DNA from: Micromonospora coriariae
GTDB lineage: Bacteria; Actinomycetota; Actinomycetes; Mycobacteriales; Micromonosporaceae
DNA: 64,000 nucleotides
Direction of reading: 5' to 3'
Assembly: GCF_900091455.1 (NCBI RefSeq)
Contig: NZ_LT607412.1
Coordinates: 3,658,001 to 3,722,000, forward strand
The notes under the pieces were generated by a model, which saw nothing but the letters and a program-made list of their open reading frames with translations, was not told the origin of the DNA and made no database searches. Position numbers and translations under genes: made by a program. Below, in pieces: positions 6,582 through 13,975 of this stretch. Each line of letters opens with the position of its first letter. Within the stretch, counting starts at the first letter, position 1.

Positions 6582-8747
6582 GTGGCGGTTCACTCAGCGT
6601 CGGAAAGCGTGCTCGCCGGGCTGGACCCGGAGCAGCGCTCCGCGGTGACCGCACCCGCCGGTCCGGTCTGCATCCTGGCCGGTGCCGGCACCGGCAAGAC
6701 CCGCGCGATCACCTCCCGGATCGCCCACCGGGCGCTCTCGGGTGAAATCTCCCCACGGCACGTGCTCGCGGTCACCTTCACCGCCCGGGCCGCCGCCGAG
6801 ATGCGGAGTCGACTCACCGTCCTCGGGGTGGGTGGTGTGCAGGCGCGGACCTTCCACGCCGCCGCACTGCGCCAGGTGCGTTACTTCGCCCCCCGGCTGC
6901 TGGCCGGCCGGGCCATGCCCGAACTGCTGGACAGCAAGGTGCGGCTGGTCACCCTGGCCGCGGCCCGCGTCGGCCTGCGGACCGACCGGGCCGCCGCACG
7001 GGACCTGGCCGGCGAGATCGAGTGGGCCAAGTCGTCGCTGGTCGAGCCGGGGGAGTACGTGGTCTCGGCGGCCCGGGCACTGCGCGACACGCCGCACGAG
7101 CCGGCGAAGGTGGCCGAGGTGTTCACCGCGTACGAGCAGCTCAAGCGCTCGAACGGCGTGATCGACTTCGAGGACATGCTGCGCGCCGCGGTGTGGGGCA
7201 TCGAGGAGCACCCGGATGTCGGCGAGCAGGTGCGCGGCCAGTACCGGCACTTCGTGGTGGACGAGTACCAGGACGTCAACCCGCTCCAGCAGCGGTTGCT
7301 GGACGCCTGGCTGGGCGGCCGGAACGACCTGACCGTGGTCGGCGACGCCAGCCAGACGATCTACTCGTTCACCGGGGCGACCTCGGCGTACCTGGTCGAC
7401 TTCCCGCGCCGGCACCGCAACGCCACGGTGGTCCGGCTGGTTCGGGACTACCGCTCCACACCCCAGGTGGTCGGGTTGGCCAACGCGGTGATCTCCCAGG
7501 CCCGGGGTGCCGAGGCGCGGCTGCGACTGGAGTTGAGCGGGCAGCGCCCGGCCGGCCCCGAGCCGGACCTGCGGATCTTCACCGACGAGCCGGCCGAGGC
7601 GAACGCGGTCGCCGCCCGCTGCCGCTCCCTGATCGACGCGGGCACACCGGCCAAGGAGATCGCCGTGCTGTTCCGGGTCAACGCGCAGTCCGAGGCGTAC
7701 GAGAAGGCGCTCACCGAGGCCGCGGTGCCGTACGTGGTGCAGGGCGCGGAGCGCTTCTTCGAGCGGACCGAGGTGCGCCAGGCGATGGTCGCGCTGCGCG
7801 CCGCCACCCGGTCGATCCCGGGCGAGACCCCGTTGCCGACCGCCGTCGTCGAGGCCCTCACCGCGGTCGGTTGGGCCCCGGACGTGCCCCCGGCCGGCGG
7901 CGCGGCCCGCGAGCGGTGGGAGGCGCTGGCCGCGCTGGTCCAGCTCGCCGAGGAGTACGCGGCCACCCCGGAGGTGGTGCCGATCGGCGAGGCGGCGGCG
8001 GTCGAGCGCCCGGTCACCCTGGCCGACTTCACCGAGGAGTTGGCCCGTCGGGCCGCCCAGCAGCACGTGCCGACCGTGGACGGGGTGACCCTGGCCTCGC
8101 TGCACTCGGCGAAGGGGCTGGAGTGGGACGCCGTCTTCCTGGTCGGCCTCGCCGAGGGCACCCTGCCCACCACGTACGCCAAGACCGTCGAGCAGGTCGA
8201 GGAGGAGCGCCGGCTGCTCTACGTCGGGATCACCCGGGCCCGGCAGTGGCTCTGGCTGTCGTACGCCGCCGCGCGCTCGCCGGGTGGACGGGCCCGGCGG
8301 CCGTCGCGGTTCCTGCCCCAGCTGGACCGCTCCGGCGGGGCCGAGCGGGCCACCGGTGGCGCCGGTCCGGCCCGCCGCCCCGAGCGGCGCCGGACCCAGA
8401 TCGTGTCCTGCCGGATCTGTGGTGCCACCCTGCTCGCCGGCCCGGACCGCAAACTGGGCCGTTGCCCCACCTGCCCGTCCGACATCGACGATGAGCTGCA
8501 CGAACGGCTGCGCGAGTGGCGGCAGCGGGTGGCCGGGGCGCAGAAGGTCCCCGCGTACGTGGTCTTCACCGACGCCACGCTGGTCGCGCTTGCCGAGCGG
8601 CGGCCCGGCCGGCCCGAGGAGTTGATCGCGATCGCCGGCATCGGCCCCCGCAAGCTGGGCCTCTACGGCGAGTCGGTGCTGGCGCTGGTGGGGGGCGCGG
8701 GAGTGGACGACGTCTGCCCGGAGAAAACTTTCGAAATCTCGTCGTAA
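6582..8747 (+). CDS. uvrD2: ATP-dependent DNA helicase UvrD2
   Basis: The 721-residue superfamily 1A helicase has Walker A AGAGTGKT (33-40), motif Ia AVTFTARAAAEM, the Walker B-type motif VVDEYQD (around 225-231), motif III GDASQTIYSFTGA, motif IV RDYRST, motif V TLASLHSAKGLEWDAVF and motif VI YVGITRAR. After the helicase core there is a tetracysteine knuckle (CRIC and CPTC, about 609-628) and then an HRDC domain (about 645-710, ending GIGPRKLGLYGESVL). This helicase-zinc-HRDC layout is the hallmark of actinobacterial UvrD2, a DNA-dependent ATPase and 3'-5' helicase essential in mycobacteria. It starts at GTG 6582, divergent from mycoredoxin. Its last codons overlap the promoter region of the whiB7 leader. 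Confidence 0.95.
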   Translation: MAVHSASESVLAGLDPEQRSAVTAPAGPVCILAGAGTGKTRAITSRIAHRALSGEISPRHVLAVTFTARAAAEMRSRLTVLGVGGVQARTFHAAALRQVRYFAPRLLAGRAMPELLDSKVRLVTLAAARVGLRTDRAAARDLAGEIEWAKSSLVEPGEYVVSAARALRDTPHEPAKVAEVFTAYEQLKRSNGVIDFEDMLRAAVWGIEEHPDVGEQVRGQYRHFVVDEYQDVNPLQQRLLDAWLGGRNDLTVVGDASQTIYSFTGATSAYLVDFPRRHRNATVVRLVRDYRSTPQVVGLANAVISQARGAEARLRLELSGQRPAGPEPDLRIFTDEPAEANAVAARCRSLIDAGTPAKEIAVLFRVNAQSEAYEKALTEAAVPYVVQGAERFFERTEVRQAMVALRAATRSIPGETPLPTAVVEALTAVGWAPDVPPAGGAARERWEALAALVQLAEEYAATPEVVPIGEAAAVERPVTLADFTEELARRAAQQHVPTVDGVTLASLHSAKGLEWDAVFLVGLAEGTLPTTYAKTVEQVEEERRLLYVGITRARQWLWLSYAAARSPGGRARRPSRFLPQLDRSGGAERATGGAGPARRPERRRTQIVSCRICGATLLAGPDRKLGRCPTCPSDIDDELHERLREWRQRVAGAQKVPAYVVFTDATLVALAERRPGRPEELIAIAGIGPRKLGLYGESVLALVGGAGVDDVCPEKTFEISS

Positions 8748-8753
8748 ATTCGT

Positions 8754-8783
8754 TTGCCCTCGCCCCGGCGCGAGGAATAGCCT
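8754..8783 (+). promoter_or_regulatory. Candidate whiB7 promoter
   Basis: TTGCCC (8754-8759) and TAGCCT (8778-8783) are 18 bases apart. An AT-rich stretch (GTAAATTCG) lies just upstream of the -35, which is the arrangement described for WhiB7-activated promoters. It begins a few bases after the uvrD2 stop and would give a leader of about 450 bases before whiB7. Confidence 0.5.
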
Positions 8784-8870
8784 CAGGACACACCACGCGA
8801 GCGGCGCCATTCCGGCTGCTCACGGGGTTGGTCCGGTCGATATACGAGGAACGTGAGGGAGGTGGCACCC

Positions 8871-9119
8871 GTGAAGATCTTCACCTATGAGCGTCTGGCG
8901 GCGATGCCAGCTGTCCACGCTCCGTTGTCGGCTGTCCGGGTGGCCCTCGTGGCCGCACGACCGTCGGTTCCGCAGGTGCACCAGGTTCAGGCCGAGCTGA
9001 ACCTGACTGTCGCACCCATCGGAGTCGAGGGGACCAGTGGCTTCACGGGCATGGGCATCCAGGTCGCCAAGAAGCGCACGGATGTCCGCGGCGTTCCACC
9101 TCGAGGTAGACCGGTCTGA
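8871..9119 (+). CDS. whiB7 leader ORF (upstream ORF)
   Basis: An 82-codon open frame starts at GTG 8871 with a strong GGGAGGTGG ribosome site just before it and ends at TGA 9117-9119. The predicted product starts MKIFTYERLAAM and ends VPPRGRPV; I recognise no domain in it. It lies in the long leader of whiB7, where translated upstream ORFs are known in mycobacteria and streptomycetes. Its stop codon sits inside a hairpin that forms part of the antiterminator (9099-9145), so a ribosome completing the ORF would disturb that structure. It is therefore more likely to act in regulation through its translation than through its peptide. An independent peptide function cannot be excluded. Confidence 0.7.
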   Translation: MKIFTYERLAAMPAVHAPLSAVRVALVAARPSVPQVHQVQAELNLTVAPIGVEGTSGFTGMGIQVAKKRTDVRGVPPRGRPV

Positions 9120-9186
9120 CCATCAGACACCGGCTCACCTCGAGGCCGCGGAACCCGCTTACCGGGATCCGCGGCCTCAGTTTTTT
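9097..9186 (+). promoter_or_regulatory. whiB7 attenuator: antiterminator and intrinsic terminator
   Basis: The terminator is GAGGCCGCGGA (9142-9152) paired with TCCGCGGCCTC (9168-9178), with an inner CCCG/CGGG stem, followed by T6 at 9181-9186. The competing stem pairs CCTCGAGGT (9099-9107) with ACCTCGAGG (9137-9145) and encloses the hairpin CCGGTCTGA (9111-9119) / TCAGA-CA-CCGG (9123-9133). The two structures share bases 9142-9145 and cannot coexist. The leader ORF stop (9117-9119) lies in the enclosed hairpin. Confidence 0.8.
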
Positions 9187-9249
9187 GCCCCGCCGAAGTA
9201 CGTCGGAATGCGATCCACGAGATCGAAGTGAGAGAGAGGTGACCGGGCG

Positions 9250-9615
9250 ATGAGTCTGGCGTTGGCCCCCCTCGACGTGAGCGTCGAGATGGAGGCGAAC
9301 CTGCCCTGCCGGAAGTTCGACCCCGACCTGTGGTTCTCCGACTCGCCTGCCGAGCTCGAGCTGGCCAAGTCGCTCTGCGGGGACTGCCCGCTGCGCGTCG
9401 AGTGCCTGGCCGGTGCGGTGGAGCGAGCGGAGCCGTGGGGCGTCTGGGGCGGCGAGATCTTCGAGCGTGGCGCGGTTGTCCCGCGCAAGCGGCCCCGTGG
9501 CCGTCCGCGCAAGGAGGACGTCGCGCGTGACGCCGCGCTCCGGGTCGAGGCCGAGGCGCGCCTGGCGGCCAGTGGGCTGTCCGAGGTGCGTGGCGCGGTC
9601 CGGCTGGCAGCCTGA
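9250..9615 (+). CDS. whiB7: Transcriptional regulator WhiB7
   Basis: The 121-residue protein has the four iron-sulfur cysteines of the WhiB family (Cys20, Cys43, Cys46, Cys52), the GVWGGE turn (64-69) and an AT-hook RPRGRPRK (81-88). The AT-hook is specific to WhiB7/WblC. WhiB7 binds the housekeeping sigma factor and AT-rich DNA upstream of -35 elements, and activates intrinsic antibiotic-resistance genes and itself. ATG 9250 is preceded by a GAGAGAGGTGA purine stretch. The gene lies between uvrD2 and the convergent ABC1 gene, the same context as mycobacterial whiB7. Its control by a leader ORF and attenuator is described in the entries upstream. Confidence 0.96.
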   Translation: MSLALAPLDVSVEMEANLPCRKFDPDLWFSDSPAELELAKSLCGDCPLRVECLAGAVERAEPWGVWGGEIFERGAVVPRKRPRGRPRKEDVARDAALRVEAEARLAASGLSEVRGAVRLAA

Positions 9616-9676
9616 CATGTTCCCGATCCGTACCAACTACGCCGGTGTCGCACCGGCAGCGAGAGAGAAGACCACC

Positions 9677-9856
9677 ATGCTGCACGTACCGACTGGAGCC
9701 TTCGAGATGCAACTACTCCACGAAGCGTTGTCCCGGGCTCGAATGCGCCGGCCTCAGGCCGGTCGTACCACCACGAGCACTGAGGCAACCCGATCCGCCC
9801 GTACCGTCGCCATGAACAGCCGTAACCAGTCGGCACGCGACCTGGGCGTTCTCTAG
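9677..9856 (+). CDS. Small hypothetical protein downstream of whiB7
   Basis: A 59-residue basic protein begins MLHVPTGAFEMQLLHEALSR and continues with several arginine- and threonine-rich stretches; there are no cysteines or membrane segments. ATG 9677 follows a GAGAGAGAAG purine tract with suitable spacing. The gene starts 61 bases after whiB7 and ends just before the long palindromic terminator, so it probably shares the whiB7 transcript. The helix QLLHEALSRARMRR could bind nucleic acid or simply be amphipathic. I do not recognise a family, though similar short basic proteins occur next to whiB-type genes. A start at the internal ATG (MQLLHEA) is the alternative. Confidence 0.6.
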   Translation: MLHVPTGAFEMQLLHEALSRARMRRPQAGRTTTSTEATRSARTVAMNSRNQSARDLGVL

Positions 9857-9859
9857 TAC

Positions 9860-9913
9860 CACCCACGACAGAAGGGCGGGTGCCGGCCGGCACCCGCCCT
9901 TCTGTCGTGGGTG
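9860..9913. terminator. Perfect 54-bp palindrome, bidirectional terminator
   Basis: Arms 9860-9886 and 9887-9913 are exact 27-base reverse complements with no spacer. They lie between the whiB7 transcript and the stop codon (9915-9917) of the convergent ABC1 gene. The core is GGGCGGGTGCCGG and its complement. The position fits a shared terminator. Confidence 0.85.
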
Positions 9914-9914
9914 C

Positions 9915-11261
9915 TCAGGCGACCGGGGCGAAGCCGGGCAGCCAGCGCTCCAGGATGCCCCGGTACGGCGCCTTCGCCTCCAACTGGCACAGCACCCCGA
10001 TCGACCCGAGCGTCACCCGGTGGATGAGCAGGTACGACGGCGGCAGGTTGAGCTGCCGGCTGAGCTGGTAGGTGGGGGAGCGGGGGCTGGCCAGTCGGGC
10101 CGCCTCGCCCCGCAGCCAGGCCCGGGTGAAGCGGAACTCGTCGGCCGCGATGGGCTCCAGCATCGGACGGAGGAAGTCGAGCACCCCCTCGGCGTCGATC
10201 TCCTCGGTGGAGCTGACGAAGCCCTCCGACCGTAGCCCCGCCACCACCCCGTCGGCGTCGTTCCGCAGGGCCAGCCCGGCGATGCGACCGATCGGCTCCG
10301 GTGTGCCCTCCGGCATCCGGGCCACCGCACCGAAGTCGATCACCCCGAGCCGGCCGTCGGGCAGCATCCGGAAGTTTCCCGGGTGCGGATCGGCGTGCAG
10401 CAGGCCGGCCCGCTGCGGTGCGGAGAGGTGCAGCGTGGCCATCAGACGGCCGGCCTCGTCCCGCTGCTCCTCGGTGCCCTCGCGGATGATGTCGGCGAGG
10501 GGCGTGCCCGTCACCCACTCGGTGACCAGCACCCGGGGCGACGCGGAGACCACCGCCGGGATGTAGATCTCCGGATCGTCGGCGTACGCGGCGGCGAAGG
10601 TGCGCTGCGACTCGCCCTCCAACTCGTAGTCCAACTCCTCGGTGATCCGTTCACGCAGCTCGACCAGGAGCGGCTTGACGTCCAGGCCGGGCTGGATGGC
10701 CCGGAACATTCCGCCCAGCCGGGAGAGCTGCTTGAGGTCGGAGAGCAGGGCGTCGCCGGCGCCCGGATATTGGATCTTGACGGCCACGTCGCGGCCGTTC
10801 GGCTCGCCCGACGGGCCGTACCCCGGCTCACGCCACCGCGCCCGGTGCACCTGGCCGATGCTGGCCGCGGCGGCCGGGGTGTCGTTGAACTCGACGAACC
10901 GGTCCCGCCAGTCCGGGCCGAGCTGCTCGGTCAGCACCTTGTGCACGCTGGCGACCGGCAGCGGCGGAGCGGCCTCCTGAAGCTTGGTCAGCGCCTGGCG
11001 GTAGGGCGCGGCGATCTCCTCGGGCAGCGCCGCCTCGAAGACCGACAGGGCCTGGCCGAACTTCATCGCGCCGCCCTTGAGCTGGCCCAACACGCTGAAG
11101 AGCTGCTCGGCGGTGCGCTGCTGGATCTCTGCGGAGATCACGTCGGACGCGAGCCCGGTGACGCGCTTACCCATGCCGAGGACGGTCCGACCGGCGAAGC
11201 CGAGCGGCAGAGCGGCGAGTTTGGCGGTCCGGGACACGGCCCGGCGCGGGATGTCGGTCAC
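9915..11261 (-). CDS. ABC1/UbiB-family atypical kinase
   Basis: The 448-residue protein has the family's marks: the KxGQ helix (GAMKFGQALS, about 65-75), the alanine-rich loop AAAASIGQVHRA in place of a glycine loop, the lysine motif VAVKIQYPG, the catalytic-loop motif HADPHPGNF and the metal motif VIDFGA. UbiB/COQ8 proteins are ATPases linked to isoprenoid quinone and lipid metabolism; in actinobacteria, which use menaquinone, the substrate is unknown. The mycobacterial homologue is also next to whiB7 and has been discussed in drug tolerance. It starts at GTG 11261, ten bases after the ThiF-like gene, so the two are an operon. Confidence 0.93.
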   Translation of the reverse strand: MTDIPRRAVSRTAKLAALPLGFAGRTVLGMGKRVTGLASDVISAEIQQRTAEQLFSVLGQLKGGAMKFGQALSVFEAALPEEIAAPYRQALTKLQEAAPPLPVASVHKVLTEQLGPDWRDRFVEFNDTPAAAASIGQVHRARWREPGYGPSGEPNGRDVAVKIQYPGAGDALLSDLKQLSRLGGMFRAIQPGLDVKPLLVELRERITEELDYELEGESQRTFAAAYADDPEIYIPAVVSASPRVLVTEWVTGTPLADIIREGTEEQRDEAGRLMATLHLSAPQRAGLLHADPHPGNFRMLPDGRLGVIDFGAVARMPEGTPEPIGRIAGLALRNDADGVVAGLRSEGFVSSTEEIDAEGVLDFLRPMLEPIAADEFRFTRAWLRGEAARLASPRSPTYQLSRQLNLPPSYLLIHRVTLGSIGVLCQLEAKAPYRGILERWLPGFAPVA

Positions 11262-11271
11262 CCGGTCATTG

Positions 11272-12369
11272 TTACCGACCGGAGGGCCCCGCTGCTGCTG
11301 TGCTGCCGGGCTGGTGCCACCCGCGGCTCGGCGAACACCCGCACGCGGGATGCGGCGGCCAACTCCGGCGGCGAAACACGCCCGCGTTGGTGATCTCGGT
11401 GGCCCCGCCCAGCGTCTCCGGGCTGCCGCCGTCGAGCTGCGCGAGCGCCTCGGCCAGCGCGTACCCGGTGGCCGCGAGCAGTGTGCCGGTCGCGCCGGCC
11501 GCGGCCGGCTCGGCGGCCGCGAGTTGGGCGGCGAGCCGCGGCCAGTCCGGGTCGCGGTCGGCCCGGTGCAGCTCCACGCAGTGCAGGCAGGGCCCGGCGG
11601 GTGGGCGGACCAGCGGCCCGATCACCGGTACGCCCTCGCGCAGGGTGACCAGCAGGTGCGGCTGGCGGCGCTGGGCGAGACCGGCTGCGAGCAGCGCCGG
11701 CGGACGGTCGACGCCGAGCTGGATCACCAGGTCGACCCGGGCGGTCCGACCCGGGTGGGTGCCGGTGCCCGGTGCGGCGCGGTCGACCGCGGCCCGTACC
11801 GCCGCGGCGAGCGGGTCGCCCAGCTCGGCGGCCGGGATGCCGGTGCCGACCAGGTCGATGGGGCGTACCGGGCCGGTGAGGTGCGGGATCACCTGCCCGA
11901 CGCCGGACTGGGCCAGCGCCACCGCCAGGGGTGCGCCGAGCGCTCCGACCCCGGTGAGCAGCACCCGGGCGGCCCGTCGCCGGCGCAGGCACTGCGCGGG
12001 GGTGCCGGGCAGCCGGGCCGCGGCGAGGGCCAGCGCGCCGGCCTCCGCGGCGAGCCGGGCCCGGACCGGCCCGATCAGCTCGCGGGGAAGCAGGCTGTGC
12101 CCGGGGACCAGCAGGCACGCCGTGCGCAGGGCGTCGAGCAGGTCGCGTGCCTCGTCGAAGGTGACCCGGGTGGCGGCCGCGTGGGCCAGCACGGCGCGTT
12201 CGCTACGGGTGCCGTCGAGCAGGTCGAGCAGGTGGGCGGCGCGCGGGTTGGCCAGCTCCAGCAGCACGGCGGGCCCGGGGCCGACGCCGAGCTGGAGGGT
12301 GTGCCGGTCCCGCCAGAGCCGGCAGAGGCCGGGCAGCAGGGTCGGGCGCGGCAGTGCGGTACGACTCAT
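11272..12369 (-). CDS. ThiF/HesA-like (TOMM leader-binding-type) protein
   Basis: About 365 residues. An N-terminal winged-helix-like segment (20-100) resembles the peptide-binding region of TOMM cyclodehydratase partners. It is followed by a Rossmann segment with TGVGALGAP (139-147), the nucleotide-binding motif of ThiF/MoeB/E1 proteins, and by PCLHCVELHRADRDP with Cys261 and Cys264. In azole-forming systems such proteins deliver peptides to YcaO, but no YcaO gene or precursor peptide is seen in this window. The conserved pairing is instead with the ABC1 gene ten bases downstream. ATG 12369 has a weak ribosome site; GTG 12417 is an alternative that would add 16 residues. The function is unknown. 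Confidence 0.8.
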   Translation of the reverse strand: MSRTALPRPTLLPGLCRLWRDRHTLQLGVGPGPAVLLELANPRAAHLLDLLDGTRSERAVLAHAAATRVTFDEARDLLDALRTACLLVPGHSLLPRELIGPVRARLAAEAGALALAAARLPGTPAQCLRRRRAARVLLTGVGALGAPLAVALAQSGVGQVIPHLTGPVRPIDLVGTGIPAAELGDPLAAAVRAAVDRAAPGTGTHPGRTARVDLVIQLGVDRPPALLAAGLAQRRQPHLLVTLREGVPVIGPLVRPPAGPCLHCVELHRADRDPDWPRLAAQLAAAEPAAAGATGTLLAATGYALAEALAQLDGGSPETLGGATEITNAGVFRRRSWPPHPACGCSPSRGWHQPGSTAAAGPSGR

Positions 12370-12409
12370 GTTGACGAATCGTGACCGTTTCCCTGCGCTG
12401 GGTCGATCG

Positions 12410-12471
12410 TTGTCCACAGGTCGCCGGGCCGCTGTCCAGCGCTGTCCACAGAATTCGCCGGGTTATCCACA
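12410..12471 (+). promoter_or_regulatory. Cluster of DnaA-box sequences
   Basis: Three nonamers lie in the same orientation within 62 bases: TTGTCCACA (12410-12418), CTGTCCACA (12442-12450) and TTATCCACA (12463-12471). A degenerate copy, CTGTCCAGC, is at 12432-12440. The first is the form preferred in streptomycetes and the last is the classical strong box. They lie upstream of the ThiF-like gene, with no dnaA or dnaN nearby. Confidence 0.65.
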
Positions 12472-12530
12472 ACCCGCCGGTGCCCGTGTCGGGCACCCGA
12501 CAGGCCGTCGATGACCTCCGGAACGGCAAC

Positions 12531-12563
12531 GGGGGCGGGGTGGCAACCGGCCACCCCGCCCCC
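12531..12563. terminator. Terminator hairpin after the DUF5679 gene
   Basis: GGGGGCGGGGTGGC (12531-12544) and its exact complement (12550-12563) form a 14-bp stem with a 5-base loop, 15 bases past the stop of the reverse-strand DUF5679 gene. Confidence 0.75.
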
Positions 12564-12578
12564 GATTACCCGTACGCG

Positions 12579-12749
12579 TCAGACCTTGGCCTTGCCGAGG
12601 ATGCGGTTCACTGTTGTCCCGCAAACCGGACACTTGCCCTTGGCCATGTTCATTCCGGTCTTGGAGACCTCGACGTGCCCCTCGAAGTCCCGCTTCTCCT
12701 TGCACTTCACGCAGTAACCGTTGTAGGTCGTCTGGGCCTGGTCGGCCAC
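12579..12749 (-). CDS. DUF5679 zinc-ribbon protein
   Basis: The 56-residue protein has two cysteine knuckles, CVKC (Cys13, Cys16) and CPVC (Cys40, Cys43), as in DUF5679 proteins (YCVKCKEKRDF...GKCPVCGT). It ends in a basic tail, LGKAKV. It is a small cytoplasmic zinc ribbon; nucleic-acid or ribosome binding is plausible but not shown. GTG 12749 follows a strong GAGGAGGG site, which rules out the longer open frame starting further upstream. In many actinomycetes it lies near uvrD2, ThiF-like and ABC1 genes, as it does here. The DnaA boxes and a hairpin lie downstream of it. Confidence 0.88.
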   Translation of the reverse strand: MADQAQTTYNGYCVKCKEKRDFEGHVEVSKTGMNMAKGKCPVCGTTVNRILGKAKV

Positions 12750-13261
12750 GGTGCCCTCCTCGTCTCGTCCGCCGGTCAATGCGGTTCCGGCGGGGTGCCC
12801 GGCGGCGGGCCACACGGGGCGCCGGCGCTGGGTCTCACTCCGCGGCCACCTTCGTGACCGCTGGTTCGCGGACCCTACCCAGGTCTGGGCAGTTCCATGT
12901 CAGCTGTGCATCGACACTGTGAGCAAGTCGACGTCGAGAGTGTGCATGGCGAATTAGGTCGGATAAGTCAGTTTGGCGGGGACACGCCGGCCAAACCCTC
13001 TCAGCCACCCGTGCGGGTGCCCCCGCGGCGGCACCGAGCAGGATGATCACCTACGGTGGAGGGGGTCCGCGGGGACCGCCATCGGGCTTCACGAAGGGTG
13101 ACGAGATGGCGGAGCGGCGACCCGGCCAAGAAATTTTCGGGACGCCCAGCGACCAATCACCATTTTCTGGGCGCGTGTCGCGCGGTTGACTCTTGCGGAC
13201 CCCTGGTCAGTACGCATTAGCTTTCCTTCGTGACACGTAGCCGAGGCTGCGCGGGCCAGTG
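12750..13261. other. Intergenic region between DUF5679 and the YgjP-type peptidase
   Basis: About 510 bases separate the divergent genes. It holds no strongly supported gene. One very short frame (13106-13189) is listed separately. TTGACT at 13186-13191 and TTGCGG at 13194-13199 are possible -35 elements for the peptidase gene, but no convincing -10 is seen. The half nearest DUF5679 contains GTGT/ACAC-rich imperfect inverted repeats around 12905-12945. Confidence 0.5.
13106..13189 (+). CDS. Possible very short ORF (27 codons)
   Basis: ATG 13106 is preceded by GAAGGG at eight-base spacing and opens a 27-codon frame starting MAERRPGQEIF and ending at TGA 13187-13189. The composition is unbiased and I know no homologue. 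It could be a leader ORF for the peptidase gene downstream or a chance frame. The ribosome site is the only support. Confidence 0.25.
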   Translation: MAERRPGQEIFGTPSDQSPFSGRVSRG

Positions 13262-13792
13262 ATGGCGGGGACGCGCAAGCCGGTCGTCGAGGTGCGGCGC
13301 AGCCAGCGCCGACGACGCACGGTGTCTGCGTACCGTGACGGTGAGCGGGTCGTCGTCCTCATCCCGGACCAGTTCTCCCGGGCCGAGGAGAGCGAGTGGG
13401 TCGACCGGATGCTGGCCCGACTCGCCGCCCGGGAGGGCCGGCTCGCCCGCTCCGACGCGGAGCTGCTGGCCCGGGCCACCCGGCTGATCGACCTCTACCT
13501 CGCCGGGTACGGCGCCCAGGCGGTGCCCGCCAGCGTCCGGTGGGTCACGAACCAGAACGGCCGCTGGGGCTCCTGCACGCCCGCCGATCGCAGCATCCGG
13601 ATCTCGCACCGCGTGCAGGACATGCCCGAATGGGTAATCGACTACGTGCTGCTGCACGAGCTGGCCCACCTCATCGTGCCCAGCCACAACGCCCGGTTCT
13701 GGGCGCTGGTCGGCCGCTATCCCAAGGCGGAACGAGCCCGCGGCTACCTCGAAGGCGTCGCCGCCGCCTCCTGCGCCCCCCTGCCGTCCTGA
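13262..13792 (+). CDS. YgjP-type metallopeptidase (M48-like, DUF45)
   Basis: The 176-residue protein contains RWGSCTP (101-107), LHELAHL with the zinc motif HELAH (132-136) and SHNARFW (141-147), which supplies the third ligand His142. This trio defines the YgjP/DUF45 family of small cytoplasmic zinc proteins. A role in protein or ubiquitin-like processing is suspected for relatives, but the substrate here is unknown. The first 20 residues are strongly basic. GTG 13259 lies immediately before ATG 13262, so the start is uncertain by one codon. No good ribosome site is visible. It is followed by a repeat-containing gap rather than a co-transcribed gene. Confidence 0.88.
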   Translation: MAGTRKPVVEVRRSQRRRRTVSAYRDGERVVVLIPDQFSRAEESEWVDRMLARLAAREGRLARSDAELLARATRLIDLYLAGYGAQAVPASVRWVTNQNGRWGSCTPADRSIRISHRVQDMPEWVIDYVLLHELAHLIVPSHNARFWALVGRYPKAERARGYLEGVAAASCAPLPS

Positions 13793-13975
13793 CCATTCCG
13801 GTGGCCCGCCCGTTTCCGGTGGCGCGCCTGACCCACGGCGCCGCATGGTCCTGGCGTGGCTGCCCTGTGCCGTCCGCAGACTCGTCTGACCTCGAGCGAC
13901 GCTGCGCCGGCCGTGCTGGCCGGTTGGCCCGCTTTGTCGCGCTCTCTGAGACCTTGCTGCTTGCGGCTGGCCCTA

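Noticed and set aside
12410..12471. DnaA-box cluster as a chromosomal origin
   Set aside because: No dnaA or dnaN and no AT-rich unwinding element is present, and only three or four boxes occur, all in one orientation.
12835..13050. Reverse-strand 71-codon frame between DUF5679 and the peptidase
   Set aside because: It has no ribosome site and its composition does not fit a gene; the product shows no motif.
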